Shown here one piece after another: positions 36,366-46,752 of a stretch of 64,000 bases of DNA; position 1 is the first letter of the stretch, and each line of letters begins with the position of its first letter. Source of the DNA: Methylobacter marinus A45 (GTDB taxonomy: Bacteria > Pseudomonadota > Gammaproteobacteria > Methylococcales > Methylomonadaceae); contig NZ_KB912877.1 in NCBI RefSeq assembly GCF_000383855.1, positions 3,454,282 through 3,518,281 of the forward strand, given 5' to 3'. The position numbers and the translations under genes were made by a program. Under the pieces are notes generated by a model. That model worked only from the letters and a program-made list of their open reading frames with translations, made no database searches and was not told where the DNA came from.

Positions 36366-38015
36366 ATGCTGAAAAATCCTCTTGATGGCTGTATTGGCAA
36401 TATTATTGAAGCAATGGCAAGCTTGATGATCTTTGTCGTCAGAACGAGGTTTGTTTTGTGTGTTTTACTGGCGGGGGCTTTTTCCGACGCATTCGCCGAA
36501 CCTGTTCATATACAATTGCGTTGGCACCATCAATTCCAGTTTGCCGGTTATTACGTGGCGCTGGAAAAGGGTTTTTATCGTAAAGCCGGACTTGAAGTAA
36601 TACTTGACGCCGGTTCGCCGGATAAAAAGCCGGTTCAGCGAGTGCTTCAGGGGCGTGCCCAATATGGCGTAGCCAATAGCGAACTGTTGCTGGAGCGGCT
36701 GCGCGGTGCGCGGCTGGTGGCATTGGCCGCTATTTATCAGCATTCTCCGTCCGTATTGCTGGCGCGAAAGGACGCCGGCATTCTTTCCCCGCATGATTTA
36801 ATCGGCAAGAAGGTGATGTTGATGGACAAAGTCGTTGATGCCGATTTTTTTGCCATGATGCATAATGAAGGCATCAGCATGGCGGATCTCCATGTCATTC
36901 CGAGCAGTTTTAATATTCAGGATCTGGTTGACGGAAAAGTTGTCGCTTTTAACTCGTATCTGAGCAATGAGCCTTATTATTTGAAGCAGCATGGTGTCGA
37001 TTATACGGTCCTTAATCCGCGTAACTACGGGGTGGATTTTTACAGTGATATTCTCTTTACAACCGAAAGTGAAATAAAAAAACATCCAGGCAGAGTTAAG
37101 GCATTGCGCGATGCCAGCCTGGAGGGGTGGCGTTATGCTATGGATCATCCTCAGGAAGTGATTGATTTATTAGTGAACAAATATAAGGTGAACAAATCCA
37201 GGGCGCATCTGGAATTTGAAGCCCAGGTCATACGGCCCTTGATCGTGCCGGATTTGATTGAGATGGGCCATATGAATCCCTGGCGCTGGCAGCATATGGC
37301 GAATACTTTTATGCAAGCCGGTATGGTCGAAAATGACCAGGCCTTGAATGGTTTTATGTATGATCCTGATTTTAAAGTTGACCGGGAGCAACTATGGTTA
37401 TATTCGGAAATTTTTTTAGCCATAGCAGCGGTGGTGGTTTTCGTTATTATAGCCTTGTCCATTTCCTATAGAACCGCAAGGAGAGAAATTCGCTTGCGTC
37501 TGGCCGCTGAAGAGGAGATCAGGAAAATCGCCTATCGTGATATGTTGACGGGTCTCGATAACCGCCACCATCTGTTTGTGCTGGCGGATCAATTTTTAAA
37601 AATGGCTCAAAGAGACTGTTACAAGGTTGCCGTTTGCTTTATTGATCTGAATCAATTCAAAGATATAAACGATACGTTAGGTCACAAGGCGGGCGATAAA
37701 GTGTTGGTGCATGTGGGGCAGACGTTACGAAATTTTATTCGTCAATCGGATGTGGCGGTCCGCTTCGGCGGTGATGAATTTATCTTATTGCTTAACCACG
37801 TCAAAAATAGGGAAGATGTCACGATGACATTGGTGAAGATACAGCAGGCTATCGGTCGTCCGGTCGACTATCAGGATAAACAGTTACATGTATCGGCAAG
37901 CATGGGCGTGGCTTTTTATCCCGATGATGGTACTGATATTGATGCGTTGATCGATCTTGCGGATTCGAAAATGTATCGCGTGAAGCTGGATTGCAAAAGA
38001 CCGATGGAACTTTAG
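36366..38015 (+). CDS. Diguanylate cyclase with NMT1/THI5-like periplasmic sensor domain
   Basis: A 549-residue membrane protein. After a signal or signal-anchor (about 20-42) comes an ABC-type substrate-binding domain of the NMT1/THI5 (pyrimidine/taurine-like) family: IQLRWHHQFQFAGYYVALEKG, then VANSELLLERL. One transmembrane helix (about 345-365) leads to a GGDEF domain with an intact active site, RFGGDEF (468-472), and an I-site RxxD exactly five residues before it (RQSD). It is therefore predicted to make cyclic di-GMP when the periplasmic ligand binds, with product inhibition. There is no EAL domain. ATG 36366 is used; ATG 36417 (MASLMIF) is an alternative that suits the signal sequence better. 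It is separated from fhc by a terminator. Confidence 0.9.
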   Translation: MLKNPLDGCIGNIIEAMASLMIFVVRTRFVLCVLLAGAFSDAFAEPVHIQLRWHHQFQFAGYYVALEKGFYRKAGLEVILDAGSPDKKPVQRVLQGRAQYGVANSELLLERLRGARLVALAAIYQHSPSVLLARKDAGILSPHDLIGKKVMLMDKVVDADFFAMMHNEGISMADLHVIPSSFNIQDLVDGKVVAFNSYLSNEPYYLKQHGVDYTVLNPRNYGVDFYSDILFTTESEIKKHPGRVKALRDASLEGWRYAMDHPQEVIDLLVNKYKVNKSRAHLEFEAQVIRPLIVPDLIEMGHMNPWRWQHMANTFMQAGMVENDQALNGFMYDPDFKVDREQLWLYSEIFLAIAAVVVFVIIALSISYRTARREIRLRLAAEEEIRKIAYRDMLTGLDNRHHLFVLADQFLKMAQRDCYKVAVCFIDLNQFKDINDTLGHKAGDKVLVHVGQTLRNFIRQSDVAVRFGGDEFILLLNHVKNREDVTMTLVKIQQAIGRPVDYQDKQLHVSASMGVAFYPDDGTDIDALIDLADSKMYRVKLDCKRPMEL

Positions 38016-38037
38016 AATTAATAAACCAACTATACGA

Positions 38038-38067
38038 CAAAAGCCCCGGTATTGCCGCGAGGCTTTT
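38038..38067. terminator. Possible bidirectional terminator
   Basis: An AAAAGCC...GGCTTTT stem with an interrupted GC centre (CCCCGGTATTGCCGCG), between the convergent GGDEF gene and the Fae-like gene. The hairpin is imperfect. Confidence 0.5.
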
Positions 38068-38084
38068 GCCAAAACAGTGTGGCT

Positions 38085-38633
38085 TTAGATTTTGCCGTCC
38101 AGACCCATCTGAAAATATTTATGGGTGATTTTATCCTGATTTTCCAGTAACCAGTCTATATCGGGCGTATTGGTCATTGCCTTATGGATGGCTTGTGCCG
38201 TGGCTTTGCGATGGATGTCGAACAAAATTTGATGGTCCAGATTGTCATCGGTGGACACGCTTGGGTTTAACCAGACTGAACAGATGATGCCCAGATCATT
38301 GGCTTTTTCTTTTGGGATGTCGCCGGCGCGAACCGCGTCAAGAACACCGTTAGCAATCGCCGCCTGCACCGTGCCCATCAGAATATTGGTGTAACGGTTG
38401 TTGTTGACTGTAACTTTGCTGACCATCAAGGTAACGGGGCGAACCTGAATGTCGGTATTCAAAATGGCGAACACCTTTGAGTGGCCTTTAGCCTGGTTGC
38501 CGGTCAGTGTGGCTAAGGCAGTGCCGACAGGGCCGTCTAATTCACCGATGATGATCTCAGGTTCCGCGGCTGTGCCGGGAGGACCGCCTGCAACAAGGGC
38601 TTCACCGGTACGGAATACGATTCTTTCGCTCAT
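38085..38633 (-). CDS. Fae-like (formaldehyde-activating enzyme) paralogue
   Basis: A 182-residue protein from the ATG at 38633 (GGAGAG 5 nt upstream; an in-frame start at 38660 adds nine residues). GEALVAGG at the N-terminus, VTLMVSKVTVNN and AIHKAM-type helices match the Fae fold (formaldehyde + tetrahydromethanopterin to methylene-H4MPT). In Methylorubrum Fae the segment GEALVGDGNEVAHIDLIIG carries the catalytic His17; here the aligned stretch is PPGTAAEPEIIIG with a two-residue insertion and Glu24 at that place. The active-site His is thus missing, as in the Fae2/Fae3 paralogues whose function is unclear. It may bind formaldehyde or H4MPT as a sensor or carrier. The gene is divergent from a radical SAM gene (76-bp spacer). 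Confidence 0.85.
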   Translation of the reverse strand: MSERIVFRTGEALVAGGPPGTAAEPEIIIGELDGPVGTALATLTGNQAKGHSKVFAILNTDIQVRPVTLMVSKVTVNNNRYTNILMGTVQAAIANGVLDAVRAGDIPKEKANDLGIICSVWLNPSVSTDDNLDHQILFDIHRKATAQAIHKAMTNTPDIDWLLENQDKITHKYFQMGLDGKI

Positions 38634-38709
38634 GTATCTCTCCAAAAACTTAAAATACAAATTTCAGTTCGACGTAGAATAACACAATTTAGCTTTGTTT
38701 TTGAATGGA

Positions 38710-39564
38710 ATGATGGCACCAGTATTAACAACGACCAGCCACGACAGAGATGTGGCTGGTTTAAAGTATGTCTATCCGGTACTCTCCAGGCGTGCGGGAG
38801 GGTTATCTATCGGAATTAATTTCAATACCAATAATGCCTGTAATTGGCGATGTATTTATTGCCAGGTTCCCGGCTTGAAGATCGGCGCGGCGCCTGAAAT
38901 GGATTTTCAGTTGCTGGAAGACGAGTTAAGGTTTTTTCTTGAGGATGTGCTCAAGGGGGATTTTTATGAGCGTTTCCAGATACCGGGCGACAATCGTGTT
39001 ATCAAGGACATTGCCATTTCCGGCAATGGAGAACCAACCAGTTTAAAAGAATTTGACAGGGCGGTGGCGCTGATCGGCAAGATTGCGACTGAGGCAGGGG
39101 TTTTGCCCCGGAGCAATTTTGTATTGATCACTAACGGCAGCCTGGTGCATCAGCTTAAAGTCCAGAATGGCTTGAAGATATTAAAAGCTTATGGCGGGGA
39201 GGTCTGGTTTAAGTTTGATAGTGCAACCGAATCAGGAAGGCGGCTGATTAATAATGCCGGGCAGAGTTATAGGGTCAGTCTGGAAAATTTAATGCTTTCG
39301 GCAAGGCTATGTCCCACAAAATTACAGACCTGCTTGCTGGATTATAAAAAACACGGCTTATCGGCAAAAGAAAGGCAGGCCTATCTGGATATGCTGAAGA
39401 CAATCAAGGAGCATATAAGCCTGAAAGGCATTATGTTATATACGATAGCCCGGCCTTCCTTGCAGCAGGAAGCGGGTATGCTGGAGAAATTGCCCGCGGA
39501 AACGTTAAATGCCTTTGCCGACGAAATAAGATGCCTGGGGTTTGATGTGTCAGTCAGTGCTTGA
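38710..39564 (+). CDS. Radical SAM protein
   Basis: About 284 residues from ATG 38710 (a TTG at 38695 and an ATG at 38713 are alternatives). The CxxxCxxC cluster motif reads ACNWRCIYCQVPG (C44, C48, C51), and ISGNGEPTSLKEFD is the GGE-like SAM-binding motif. FVLITNGSL and VWFKFDSATE are further barrel strands. It resembles the small SPASM-less radical SAM proteins of the MoaA/wybutosine-like type; the substrate is unknown. It diverges from the Fae-like gene, so a shared promoter region is likely, and a role in C1-cofactor or methanopterin-related chemistry is possible but not shown. A terminator-like hairpin follows at 39.6 kb. Confidence 0.8.
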   Translation: MMAPVLTTTSHDRDVAGLKYVYPVLSRRAGGLSIGINFNTNNACNWRCIYCQVPGLKIGAAPEMDFQLLEDELRFFLEDVLKGDFYERFQIPGDNRVIKDIAISGNGEPTSLKEFDRAVALIGKIATEAGVLPRSNFVLITNGSLVHQLKVQNGLKILKAYGGEVWFKFDSATESGRRLINNAGQSYRVSLENLMLSARLCPTKLQTCLLDYKKHGLSAKERQAYLDMLKTIKEHISLKGIMLYTIARPSLQQEAGMLEKLPAETLNAFADEIRCLGFDVSVSA

Positions 39565-39616
39565 TTCCTAAGAGAGGTATTCGGCAAGGCTTCCAAGGGG
39601 CGGTTTCAAGTGGTTC

Positions 39617-39652
39617 AACCGCTAGTATGCTTCCTGTATCGCGGTTTTTTTA
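39617..39652 (+). terminator. Possible terminator after the radical SAM gene
   Basis: AACCGC (39617-39622) pairs with GCGGTT (39641-39646) around an 18-nt loop, followed by T-rich sequence. The rest of 39565-39934 contains no gene. Confidence 0.55.
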
Positions 39653-39886
39653 GTCCGGAATGGATTTAATTTTACTGGCAGGGGTTGAATTCCGTTATGC
39701 CGACACTATTAAGTAAGCTAATTGCGCTGATGGATTGAGGAATACTTAAATCTTGGCTTTTCGGTTTTTAGGTTGATTTTGTCCGGGCATCGTCATGCGT
39801 TAGTCATTAAATGTCGCAATTTTATGCCGAATGGGATGCGAAACTGTGTATTAAGATTGATGTGGAATATATTTTAAATTTATGGC

Positions 39887-39916
39887 TTGTTGTATTTGCG
39901 GAATTGAGGCTATAAT
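39887..39916 (+). promoter_or_regulatory. Sigma-70 promoter of tRNA-Leu
   Basis: A perfect -10 TATAAT (39911-39916) lies 18 nt upstream of the tRNA 5' end. A weak -35 TTGTTG is at 39887-39892 with an 18-bp spacer. A GC-rich discriminator (GCCGCG) follows the -10, as in stable-RNA promoters. Confidence 0.75.
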
Positions 39917-39934
39917 GCCGCGTTCATTCAACGT

Positions 39935-40018
39935 GCGAATGTGGCGGAACTGGTAGACGCGCTGGATTTAGGTTCCAGTAGGTTTCCTGTGAGAGTTCGA
40001 GTCTCTCCATTCGCACCA
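39935..40018 (+). tRNA. tRNA-Leu (anticodon UAG)
   Basis: 84 nt with an encoded CCA. The acceptor stem GCGAATG pairs with CATTCGC. The anticodon arm is CTGGA-TTTAGGT-TCCAG with anticodon TAG. A long variable arm, as expected for a class II tRNA, and TTCGAGTC in the T arm complete it. Confidence 0.97.
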
Positions 40019-40136
40019 CTAAATTCAAATATTTACATATAAAGTTAATGATGCCTGTCGTTAACTTATTCAGATCTTTGAGCCGTTTCCGGTATCCTAA
40101 TATAAAATTCATCTATAAATTATTTGAGGTAAAGAA

Positions 40137-41438
40137 ATGCAAGTTTCTGTCGAAAAGACATCAGAATTAAGCAGAAAAATGACTGTTAGCGTGCCTGAAG
40201 AGGTTGTCCAGGAGAAAATGGCGGCGCGTTTAAAGTCGTTGGCGCGCGAAGTTAAAGTCGATGGCTTTCGTCCAGGCAAGGTGCCTCAGAATGTTGTTAA
40301 AAAGATGTTTGGCGATAGAGTCCGGGGGGAAGTTGCCGGGGATCTGATTCAGTCCACTTATTTTGAAGCGTTGCAGGATCAGAATTTAAAGCCTGCCGGT
40401 CATCCGCATATACATCCGTCAAACGACACGGAAGGCTTTAAATATACCGCCGAGTTTGAAGTTTATCCTGAGATATCGCTGGAAGGCGTGGATCAAATCG
40501 AGGTGAAACGCCCTGTTGCCACTGTCGAGGAAGCCGATGTTGACGACATGATCGAAAAATTGAGAGCGCAAAAGAAAACCTGGACCAAGGCAGAGCGCGC
40601 ATCACAGGAAAATGATCGCATAACAATCAATTTCTCTGGCGTTGCCGATGGTGAAAACTTTACTGATGGTAAAGTGGAAAATTATCAGGTCGAAATCGGC
40701 GCGAAACAAATGATTCCCGGCTTTGAAGACAATCTGATCGGTCTTGAGGCGGGCGCTGGCAAGACCTTTGAAGTGTCTTTTCCTGAGCAATATGGCAATG
40801 AGAAGTTGGCGGGTAAAGCGGCTGAGTTTGAGATTGAGGTCATTGCGGTCGAAGAGCCTGTATTGCCTGAAATCGATGAGGCTTTCATTAAGGCGTATGG
40901 TATTGAAGAAGGTACTTTGGAAGCTTTCCGTGAAGATGTTAAAAATAACATGGAAAGGGAGCTCGAGCAGGCTTTGCGTGGCAAGCTGAAAAATGCCGTC
41001 ATGGATGCTTTGTACGAAAAAATTCAGATTACCGTGCCGAATACGCTGGTCGACCAGGAAGTCGAAAATATGATGAAGCCTTATATAGAAACCGCTAAAA
41101 GGCAGAAAATGAAGTTGGATGACCTGCAGCTGCCCAGGGATGCATTTGAAGATCAAGCCAGGCGTCGTGTGGCTTTAGGGTTGATCCTGGGCGAAATCAT
41201 TCAGAAAAACGATATTAAAATTGACGCGAATAAAGTACGATCCGCCATTGAGGATATGGCAAAAAGTTATGAACATCCTGAGGATGTGATTAAATGGTAT
41301 TATTCAGATGAAAGTCGTTTGGATGATGTCAGGCAAATGGTGCTGGAAGATCAGACTGTCGAATGGCTGGTCGCCCAAGCAAACGTATCTGATGAGATTA
41401 TGAAATTTGATGATGTGATGAGTAAACAACAAAGGTAA
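40137..41438 (+). CDS. tig: Trigger factor, ribosome-associated chaperone
   Basis: A 433-residue trigger factor of standard length. The N-terminal ribosome-binding domain has the signature GFRPGKVP (about residues 43-50) that docks on L23. The FKBP-like PPIase domain lies at about 155-240 ([19 protein letters not shown]) and the C-terminal chaperone domain follows. It binds nascent chains at the tunnel exit. GAGG precedes the ATG by about 8 nt. It is followed after 8 nt by clpP, the conserved tig-clpP-clpX-lon arrangement. Confidence 0.98.
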   Translation: MQVSVEKTSELSRKMTVSVPEEVVQEKMAARLKSLAREVKVDGFRPGKVPQNVVKKMFGDRVRGEVAGDLIQSTYFEALQDQNLKPAGHPHIHPSNDTEGFKYTAEFEVYPEISLEGVDQIEVKRPVATVEEADVDDMIEKLRAQKKTWTKAERASQENDRITINFSGVADGENFTDGKVENYQVEIGAKQMIPGFEDNLIGLEAGAGKTFEVSFPEQYGNEKLAGKAAEFEIEVIAVEEPVLPEIDEAFIKAYGIEEGTLEAFREDVKNNMERELEQALRGKLKNAVMDALYEKIQITVPNTLVDQEVENMMKPYIETAKRQKMKLDDLQLPRDAFEDQARRRVALGLILGEIIQKNDIKIDANKVRSAIEDMAKSYEHPEDVIKWYYSDESRLDDVRQMVLEDQTVEWLVAQANVSDEIMKFDDVMSKQQR

Positions 41439-41446
41439 GGTTTGGA

Positions 41447-42085
41447 ATGTATAAATTGAATCAAGCAATGGCTCCTGAGGCCGCGGGTGGATTAGTTCCC
41501 ATAGTTATTGAGCAAACCGCTAGAGGCGAGCGCTCTTTTGATATTTATTCAAGGCTATTAAAGGAGCGGGTGATATTTTTGGTTGGTCAGGTGGAAGATT
41601 ATATGGCCAATCTGGTTGTAGCCCAGTTGCTTTTTCTGGAATCGGAAAATCCGGACAAGGATATTCATTTATACATTAATTCTCCAGGCGGATCAGTGAC
41701 TGCGGGTATGTCGATCTATGACACGATGCAGTTTATCAAGCCTGATGTCAGCACCATGTGTATCGGTCAGGCGGCCAGCATGGGGGCATTGCTTCTGACC
41801 GGCGGCGCGAAAGGCAAACGGTACTGCCTGCCTCATTCAAGAATGATGATTCATCAGCCGCTGGGTGGGTTTCAAGGGCAGGCATCGGATATTGATATTC
41901 ATGCCAGAGAGATTTTGTCAATCAGGGAAAAACTGAACAAAATCCTGGCCAACCATACTGGCCAGCCGATAGAAAAGATCCAGGTGGACACGGATAGGGA
42001 TAATTTTTTGAGCGCCAATGATGCTGTTAGCTATGGACTCATCGATAAGGTATTGTCGAGTCGAATGATTGATTCTGATAAATAA
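41447..42085 (+). CDS. clpP: ATP-dependent Clp protease proteolytic subunit
   Basis: A 212-residue serine peptidase. The catalytic Ser lies in [11 protein letters not shown], His in HSRMMIHQP and Asp in the following D-R-D-N-F. Tetradecameric ClpP forms the proteolytic chamber that works with ClpX or ClpA. Eight nucleotides separate it from tig, and clpX follows 90 nt later. Confidence 0.98.
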   Translation: MYKLNQAMAPEAAGGLVPIVIEQTARGERSFDIYSRLLKERVIFLVGQVEDYMANLVVAQLLFLESENPDKDIHLYINSPGGSVTAGMSIYDTMQFIKPDVSTMCIGQAASMGALLLTGGAKGKRYCLPHSRMMIHQPLGGFQGQASDIDIHAREILSIREKLNKILANHTGQPIEKIQVDTDRDNFLSANDAVSYGLIDKVLSSRMIDSDK

Positions 42086-42175
42086 CGGTTGGTATTTTTT
42101 TGTATTTCGATATATTCTTTGCTTCATCGAAAGTAAAAGAACATCAGTTACTGGATGTTTGCAGGAGTCTAATTT

Positions 42176-43447
42176 ATGAGTAATGACAAAAACGGCAAAG
42201 ACGACGATAAACTGCTTTATTGTTCTTTTTGCGGTAAAAGTCAGCATGAAGTCAGGAAGCTTATTGCGGGACCATCGGTTTATGTGTGCGATGAATGCGT
42301 GGAGCTTTGTAACGATATCATAAGAGACGAATTGCAAGACGACTCTTCTTCCTTTGGTGGCGAATTGCCTAAACCGAAAGAGATAAAGCAAGAGCTTGAT
42401 GAGTATGTCATCGGGCAGGAAAGCGCGAAAAAGATTTTGGCCGTCGCGGTCTATAATCATTATAAGCGCTTGCGCAGCAAGTCAAAAAAAGATGGTGTCG
42501 AATTAGCAAAGAGCAATATTTTATTAATCGGGCCTACCGGTTCAGGAAAAACGCTGCTGGCTGAAACCTTGGCGCGTCTGTTGGACGTCCCTTTTACTAT
42601 TGCGGATGCCACCACGCTGACAGAAGCAGGTTATGTCGGGGAGGACGTAGAAAATATCATTCAGAAGATCCTGCAGAAATGCGATTATGATGTAGAGAAA
42701 GCCGAAACCGGCATTGTTTATATCGATGAAATCGACAAGATCTCCAGAAAGTCCGATAACCCGTCGATAACGCGTGATGTTTCCGGTGAAGGCGTGCAAC
42801 AGGCCCTGCTTAAATTAATTGAAGGCACTATCGCTTCCGTTCCACCCCAAGGTGGCCGTAAGCACCCACAGCAGGAGTTTCTGCAAGTCAATACCGCCAA
42901 TATCCTGTTTATAGTCGGCGGTGCATTTGCCGGACTGGATCGTATCATTAAGGATCGTTCGGAAAAGGGCGGCATAGGCTTTTCGGCAGAGGTTAAGGCA
43001 AAGGATGAAACTAAAAATGTCGGTCAGCTCTTTGCTGAAGTTGAGTCCGAGGATTTGATCAAGTACGGATTGATTCCGGAATTTGTCGGTCGTCTACCGG
43101 TGATTGCCACGTTGGAAGAACTTGATGAACAGGCCTTGGTCCAAATATTGACTGAACCTAAAAATGCATTGATTAAGCAATATAAGCATTTGTTTGAGAT
43201 GGAAGGCGCTGAGCTGGAATTCAGAGAGGATTCCTTGATCGCCATCGCTCGTAAATCCATGGAAAGAAAAACCGGCGCTCGCGGCTTGAGGACTATCGTT
43301 GAAAATGTGCTGCTGGATACTATGTATGAATTGCCATCATCGGAAAATATCTGCAAGGTGGTCGTTGATGAAGGCGTAATTTTGGGTGACTCCGAGCCTA
43401 TTTTGGTTTACGAAACCGAAAAGAAAAAGGCTTCGTCCGAATCTTGA
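42176..43447 (+). CDS. clpX: ATP-dependent Clp protease ATPase subunit
   Basis: A 423-residue AAA+ unfoldase. The N-terminal zinc-binding domain has four Cys ([11 protein letters not shown]... VCDECVELC). Walker A is [12 protein letters not shown], Walker B VYIDEIDK, and the IGF-type loop that contacts ClpP and sensor 2 (GARGLR) are in place. It delivers SsrA-tagged and other substrates to ClpP. A strong terminator lies just downstream. Confidence 0.98.
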   Translation: MSNDKNGKDDDKLLYCSFCGKSQHEVRKLIAGPSVYVCDECVELCNDIIRDELQDDSSSFGGELPKPKEIKQELDEYVIGQESAKKILAVAVYNHYKRLRSKSKKDGVELAKSNILLIGPTGSGKTLLAETLARLLDVPFTIADATTLTEAGYVGEDVENIIQKILQKCDYDVEKAETGIVYIDEIDKISRKSDNPSITRDVSGEGVQQALLKLIEGTIASVPPQGGRKHPQQEFLQVNTANILFIVGGAFAGLDRIIKDRSEKGGIGFSAEVKAKDETKNVGQLFAEVESEDLIKYGLIPEFVGRLPVIATLEELDEQALVQILTEPKNALIKQYKHLFEMEGAELEFREDSLIAIARKSMERKTGARGLRTIVENVLLDTMYELPSSENICKVVVDEGVILGDSEPILVYETEKKKASSES

Positions 43448-43462
43448 GGTTTATACGGGATA

Positions 43463-43501
43463 GAAAAAAAAGGGAGCTTTATTTTTAGCTCCCTTTTTTT
43501 T
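43463..43501 (+). terminator. Terminator after clpX
   Basis: AGGGAGCT and AGCTCCCT form an 8-bp stem (43471-43493) followed by eight T residues; upstream A-tract makes it usable in both directions. Confidence 0.93.
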
Positions 43502-43604
43502 GCGCTATAGTTAGCCAAAAGACTGTGAATCAAGGGTTGATCCCTTGCTATTTTAATTATCGTCCCCATATCCTTTTTTCAAAAAATTGCTAAAGGTTCC
43601 AGTT

Positions 43605-46040
43605 ATGGAAACGCACAAAATGACAGAGATACAACAAACAGATGTTTTGATTCCGGTATTGCCGCTCAGAGACGTCGTGGTTTATCCGCATATGGTGATC
43701 CCCTTGTTTGTCGGCAGGGAAAAATCCATTGACGCTTTGGATGCTGCTATGAAGGACAACAAGCAGATCTTATTGGTTGCCCAGAAAGAAGCTGAAATTG
43801 ATGAGCCGGATTTTACCGATCTTTATCAGGTCGGAACCTTGGCCAATATTCTGCAATTGCTGAAATTGCCGGATGGCACTGTCAAGGTTTTGGTGGAGGG
43901 CAGTCAGCGCAGTAAAGTCCTGTACTATAAAGAAACAGAGAGTTTCTTTTCCGCGTCCGTGGTAAAAATTGATGATATTTTAACTATATCTGAACGAGAG
44001 CAAGAAGTATTGCAGCGAACGGTGATCAGTTCGTTCGATCAATACGTCAAATTGAATAACAAGATACCGCCGGAAGTTTTGAATTCTCTCGCCGGGATTG
44101 ATGATCCCAGCCGCCTTGCCGATACCATGGCAGCGCATATGACGCTGAAGGTGAATGAAAAGCAGGCGATTCTGGAAACCGCGGATATTGCAAAACGCCT
44201 GGAAAGCCTGATGACTCAGATGGAAGGTGAAGTCGATCTGCTGGAAATGGAAAAAAGAATTCGCGGGCGCGTCAAGCAACAAATGGAGAAGAATCAAAAG
44301 GAATACTATCTGAATGAACAGATGAAGGCGATTCAGAAAGAATTGGGCGAAATGGATGATGTTGCCAATGAAATTGAAGAGCTGGAAAAGAAAATCGAAA
44401 GTGCCGGCATGTCCAAGGAAGCCAAGGTAAAGGCCACGGCGGAGCTTAATAAGCTGAAATTGATGTCTCCGATGTCCGCGGAGGCAACCGTGGTGCGCAA
44501 TTATATTGACTGGATGGTCAGTGTGCCCTGGAAGAAAAAGACCAAGGTGCGACATGATTTAAAGCTTGCCGAGCACGTGCTGGAAACGGAACATTATGGC
44601 TTGGACAAGGTTAAGGAGCGCATTCTGGAGTATCTGGCGGTGCAACAACGGGTGAAACAGCTCAAAGGGCCTATACTGTGTCTGGTTGGTCCTCCGGGGG
44701 TAGGGAAGACCTCGCTGGGTGAATCCATTGCTCGAGCCACTAACCGCAAATATGTGCGCATGGCCTTGGGCGGGGTGCGGGATGAAGCGGAGATTCGGGG
44801 GCATCGGCGAACCTATATCGGTTCCATGCCGGGCAAGATTTTGCAAAATCTGGCTAAAGTGAATACCCGGAATCCGATGTTTTTACTTGATGAGATTGAC
44901 AAAATGGCGGCCGATTTTCGGGGCGACCCCGCTTCCGCATTATTGGAAGTGCTGGACCCCGCGCAGAATCATACGTTTTCAGACCATTATCTGGAAGTGG
45001 ATTTTGATTTGTCCGATGTCATGTTTGTCGCGACGGCCAATACGATGAATATTCCGCCGGCTTTGTTGGACCGCATGGAGGTTATACGTCTTGCCGGCTA
45101 TACCGAAGATGAAAAGATTAATATCGCCACGCGGTATTTGATTCCAAAGCAGATTAAAAACAACGGCCTGAAAGAGCGGGAAATTGAAATTACCGAAGAG
45201 GCTGTCAGAGACATTATTCGTTATTACTCTCGAGAAGCCGGAGTGCGCAGTCTTGAGCGGGAAATTTCGAAAATCTGCCGTAAAGTGGTCAAGGATCTTT
45301 TACTGAAGCCGAGCAAAGCCAAAGTTGAAGTTAATCCTGAGAATCTGAATAACTATTTGGGCGTTAAACGGTTCCATTATGGTCTTGCGGAAGAAAAGGA
45401 TCAGGTTGGGCAAGTGACCGGTCTGGCCTGGACGGAAGTGGGCGGCGAATTGTTGATGATAGAAACGGCGGTCATTCCCGGCAAAGGCAAGCATTCTTCC
45501 ACAGGCAAACTTGGCGATGTCATGAAGGAATCGATTGAAGCGGCGATGACTGTGGTCAGAAGTCGTTCCGAAATTCTGGGTATCGATCATGAAGTGTTTC
45601 AGAAAAATGACATTCATATTCATGTCCCTGAAGGGGCAACCCCGAAGGATGGTCCTAGCGCCGGCATAGGCATGTGCACCGCGATTATTTCGGCGTTGAC
45701 TAAAATACCTGTACGAGCAAGCGTAGCGATGACGGGCGAAATCACATTGCGTGGCGAGGTATTGCCTATAGGTGGATTGAAAGAAAAGTTACTGGCCGCG
45801 CACCGTGGCGGCATAACGACGGTTCTTATTCCCGCGGAAAATGAAAAAGACCTGGTTGAAATTCCTGAAAATATCAAGGAAAACCTCGATATCAAGCCTG
45901 TCCATTGGATAGATGAGGTGCTTGAAGTGGCGCTACAGTACATGCCCACCCCAAGCAATAAGAAAGAAGCCGAAAAACAGGGTAAAAGTGAGTCTGATTC
46001 GGGGAAGCTAAAAAAACGAGGTCTGGTAACCGCTCATTAA
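43605..46040 (+). CDS. lon: ATP-dependent Lon protease
   Basis: About 811 residues from the ATG at 43605 (AAAGG 8 nt upstream; the frame is open from 43587). The N-terminal LAN domain starts [17 protein letters not shown]. The AAA+ module has Walker [16 protein letters not shown] and Walker [10 protein letters not shown]. The protease domain has the catalytic Ser in PKDGPSAGI and Lys in [14 protein letters not shown]. It degrades misfolded and regulatory proteins. It follows a terminator, so it has its own promoter, with hupB next, as in Enterobacteria. Confidence 0.97.
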   Translation: METHKMTEIQQTDVLIPVLPLRDVVVYPHMVIPLFVGREKSIDALDAAMKDNKQILLVAQKEAEIDEPDFTDLYQVGTLANILQLLKLPDGTVKVLVEGSQRSKVLYYKETESFFSASVVKIDDILTISEREQEVLQRTVISSFDQYVKLNNKIPPEVLNSLAGIDDPSRLADTMAAHMTLKVNEKQAILETADIAKRLESLMTQMEGEVDLLEMEKRIRGRVKQQMEKNQKEYYLNEQMKAIQKELGEMDDVANEIEELEKKIESAGMSKEAKVKATAELNKLKLMSPMSAEATVVRNYIDWMVSVPWKKKTKVRHDLKLAEHVLETEHYGLDKVKERILEYLAVQQRVKQLKGPILCLVGPPGVGKTSLGESIARATNRKYVRMALGGVRDEAEIRGHRRTYIGSMPGKILQNLAKVNTRNPMFLLDEIDKMAADFRGDPASALLEVLDPAQNHTFSDHYLEVDFDLSDVMFVATANTMNIPPALLDRMEVIRLAGYTEDEKINIATRYLIPKQIKNNGLKEREIEITEEAVRDIIRYYSREAGVRSLEREISKICRKVVKDLLLKPSKAKVEVNPENLNNYLGVKRFHYGLAEEKDQVGQVTGLAWTEVGGELLMIETAVIPGKGKHSSTGKLGDVMKESIEAAMTVVRSRSEILGIDHEVFQKNDIHIHVPEGATPKDGPSAGIGMCTAIISALTKIPVRASVAMTGEITLRGEVLPIGGLKEKLLAAHRGGITTVLIPAENEKDLVEIPENIKENLDIKPVHWIDEVLEVALQYMPTPSNKKEAEKQGKSESDSGKLKKRGLVTAH

Positions 46041-46231
46041 AAACATTGCGGTTTGCCTGAAAACCGGTGAAACCGCAAAAATCATGGCTTCCGGGGGCTT
46101 TAATGCTTGACACTGCCTAAGAGCTATTGATATAAATACCGGGCTTTCTTGTGTTGCCGGGAATCGCGCATAAGAACCATACACTGGTTGTGCAGAATAC
46201 AATTTTAAAAAATACTTCCTAAGGGGGAATG

Positions 46232-46504
46232 ATGAATAAATCAGAACTAATCGATGCTATTGCAGAGTCTTCTGAATTGACAAAAGCGGACGCTGGACGT
46301 GCTTTAGATGGTTTCATTAGTGCAGTTACAGCTGCTTTAAGTAAAGGTGATTCTGTTGCTTTAGTTGGTTTTGGTACATACTCTGTCAAGGAAAGAGCAG
46401 AGCGCAAAGGCCGTAATCCGCAAACAGGTGAAGAGATTACAATTAAATCTGCGAAAATTCCTTCATTTAAAGCTGGTAAATCTTTAAAAGATGCTGTAAA
46501 CTAG
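46232..46504 (+). CDS. hupB: DNA-binding protein HU-beta
   Basis: 90 residues; [45 protein letters not shown] (the DNA-binding arm with RNPQTG) and [14 protein letters not shown] are typical of HU. The ATG at 46232 is preferred to the adjacent one at 46229, because the purine-rich AAGGGGG (46221-46227) then sits 4 nt upstream rather than 1. It shares the classic position between lon and ppiD, with two tRNA genes between. Confidence 0.97.
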   Translation: MNKSELIDAIAESSELTKADAGRALDGFISAVTAALSKGDSVALVGFGTYSVKERAERKGRNPQTGEEITIKSAKIPSFKAGKSLKDAVN

Positions 46505-46517
46505 TGCTTCTTTAGTC

Positions 46518-46593
46518 GGGTGCTTAGCTCAGCTGGGAGAGCATCGCCCTTACAAGGCGAGGGTCGGGGGTTCGAACCCCTCAGCACCCACCA
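46518..46593 (+). tRNA. tRNA-Val (anticodon UAC)
   Basis: 76 nt with an encoded CCA. Acceptor GGGTGCT pairs with AGCACCC; anticodon loop CTTACAA gives TAC; T-arm GGGGGTTCGAACCCC. It lies 13 nt downstream of hupB. Confidence 0.97.
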
Positions 46594-46599
46594 GACTTT

Positions 46600-46676
46600 G
46601 GAGTGGTAGTTCAGTTGGTTAGAATACCGGCCTGTCACGCCGGTGGTCGCGGGTTCGAGCCCCGTCCACTCCGCCA
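46600..46676 (+). tRNA. tRNA-Asp (anticodon GUC)
   Basis: 77 nt with an encoded CCA. Acceptor GGAGTGG pairs with CCACTCC; anticodon loop CTGTCAC gives GTC; discriminator G73 is the identity base for Asp. Six nt after tRNA-Val, probably a joint transcript. Confidence 0.97.
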
Positions 46677-46680
46677 AATT

Positions 46681-46716
46681 AAAGCCCCGTACCGGCATGG
46701 TTCGGGGTTTTTTTTT
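46681..46716 (+). terminator. Terminator of the tRNA-Val/tRNA-Asp unit
   Basis: The stem CCCCGTACC / GGTTCGGGG (one T-T mismatch) is followed by nine T residues. Confidence 0.88.
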
Positions 46717-46752
46717 GCTTGAATTTTAGCCGTTTTCTTTAGGATAGAGCGT

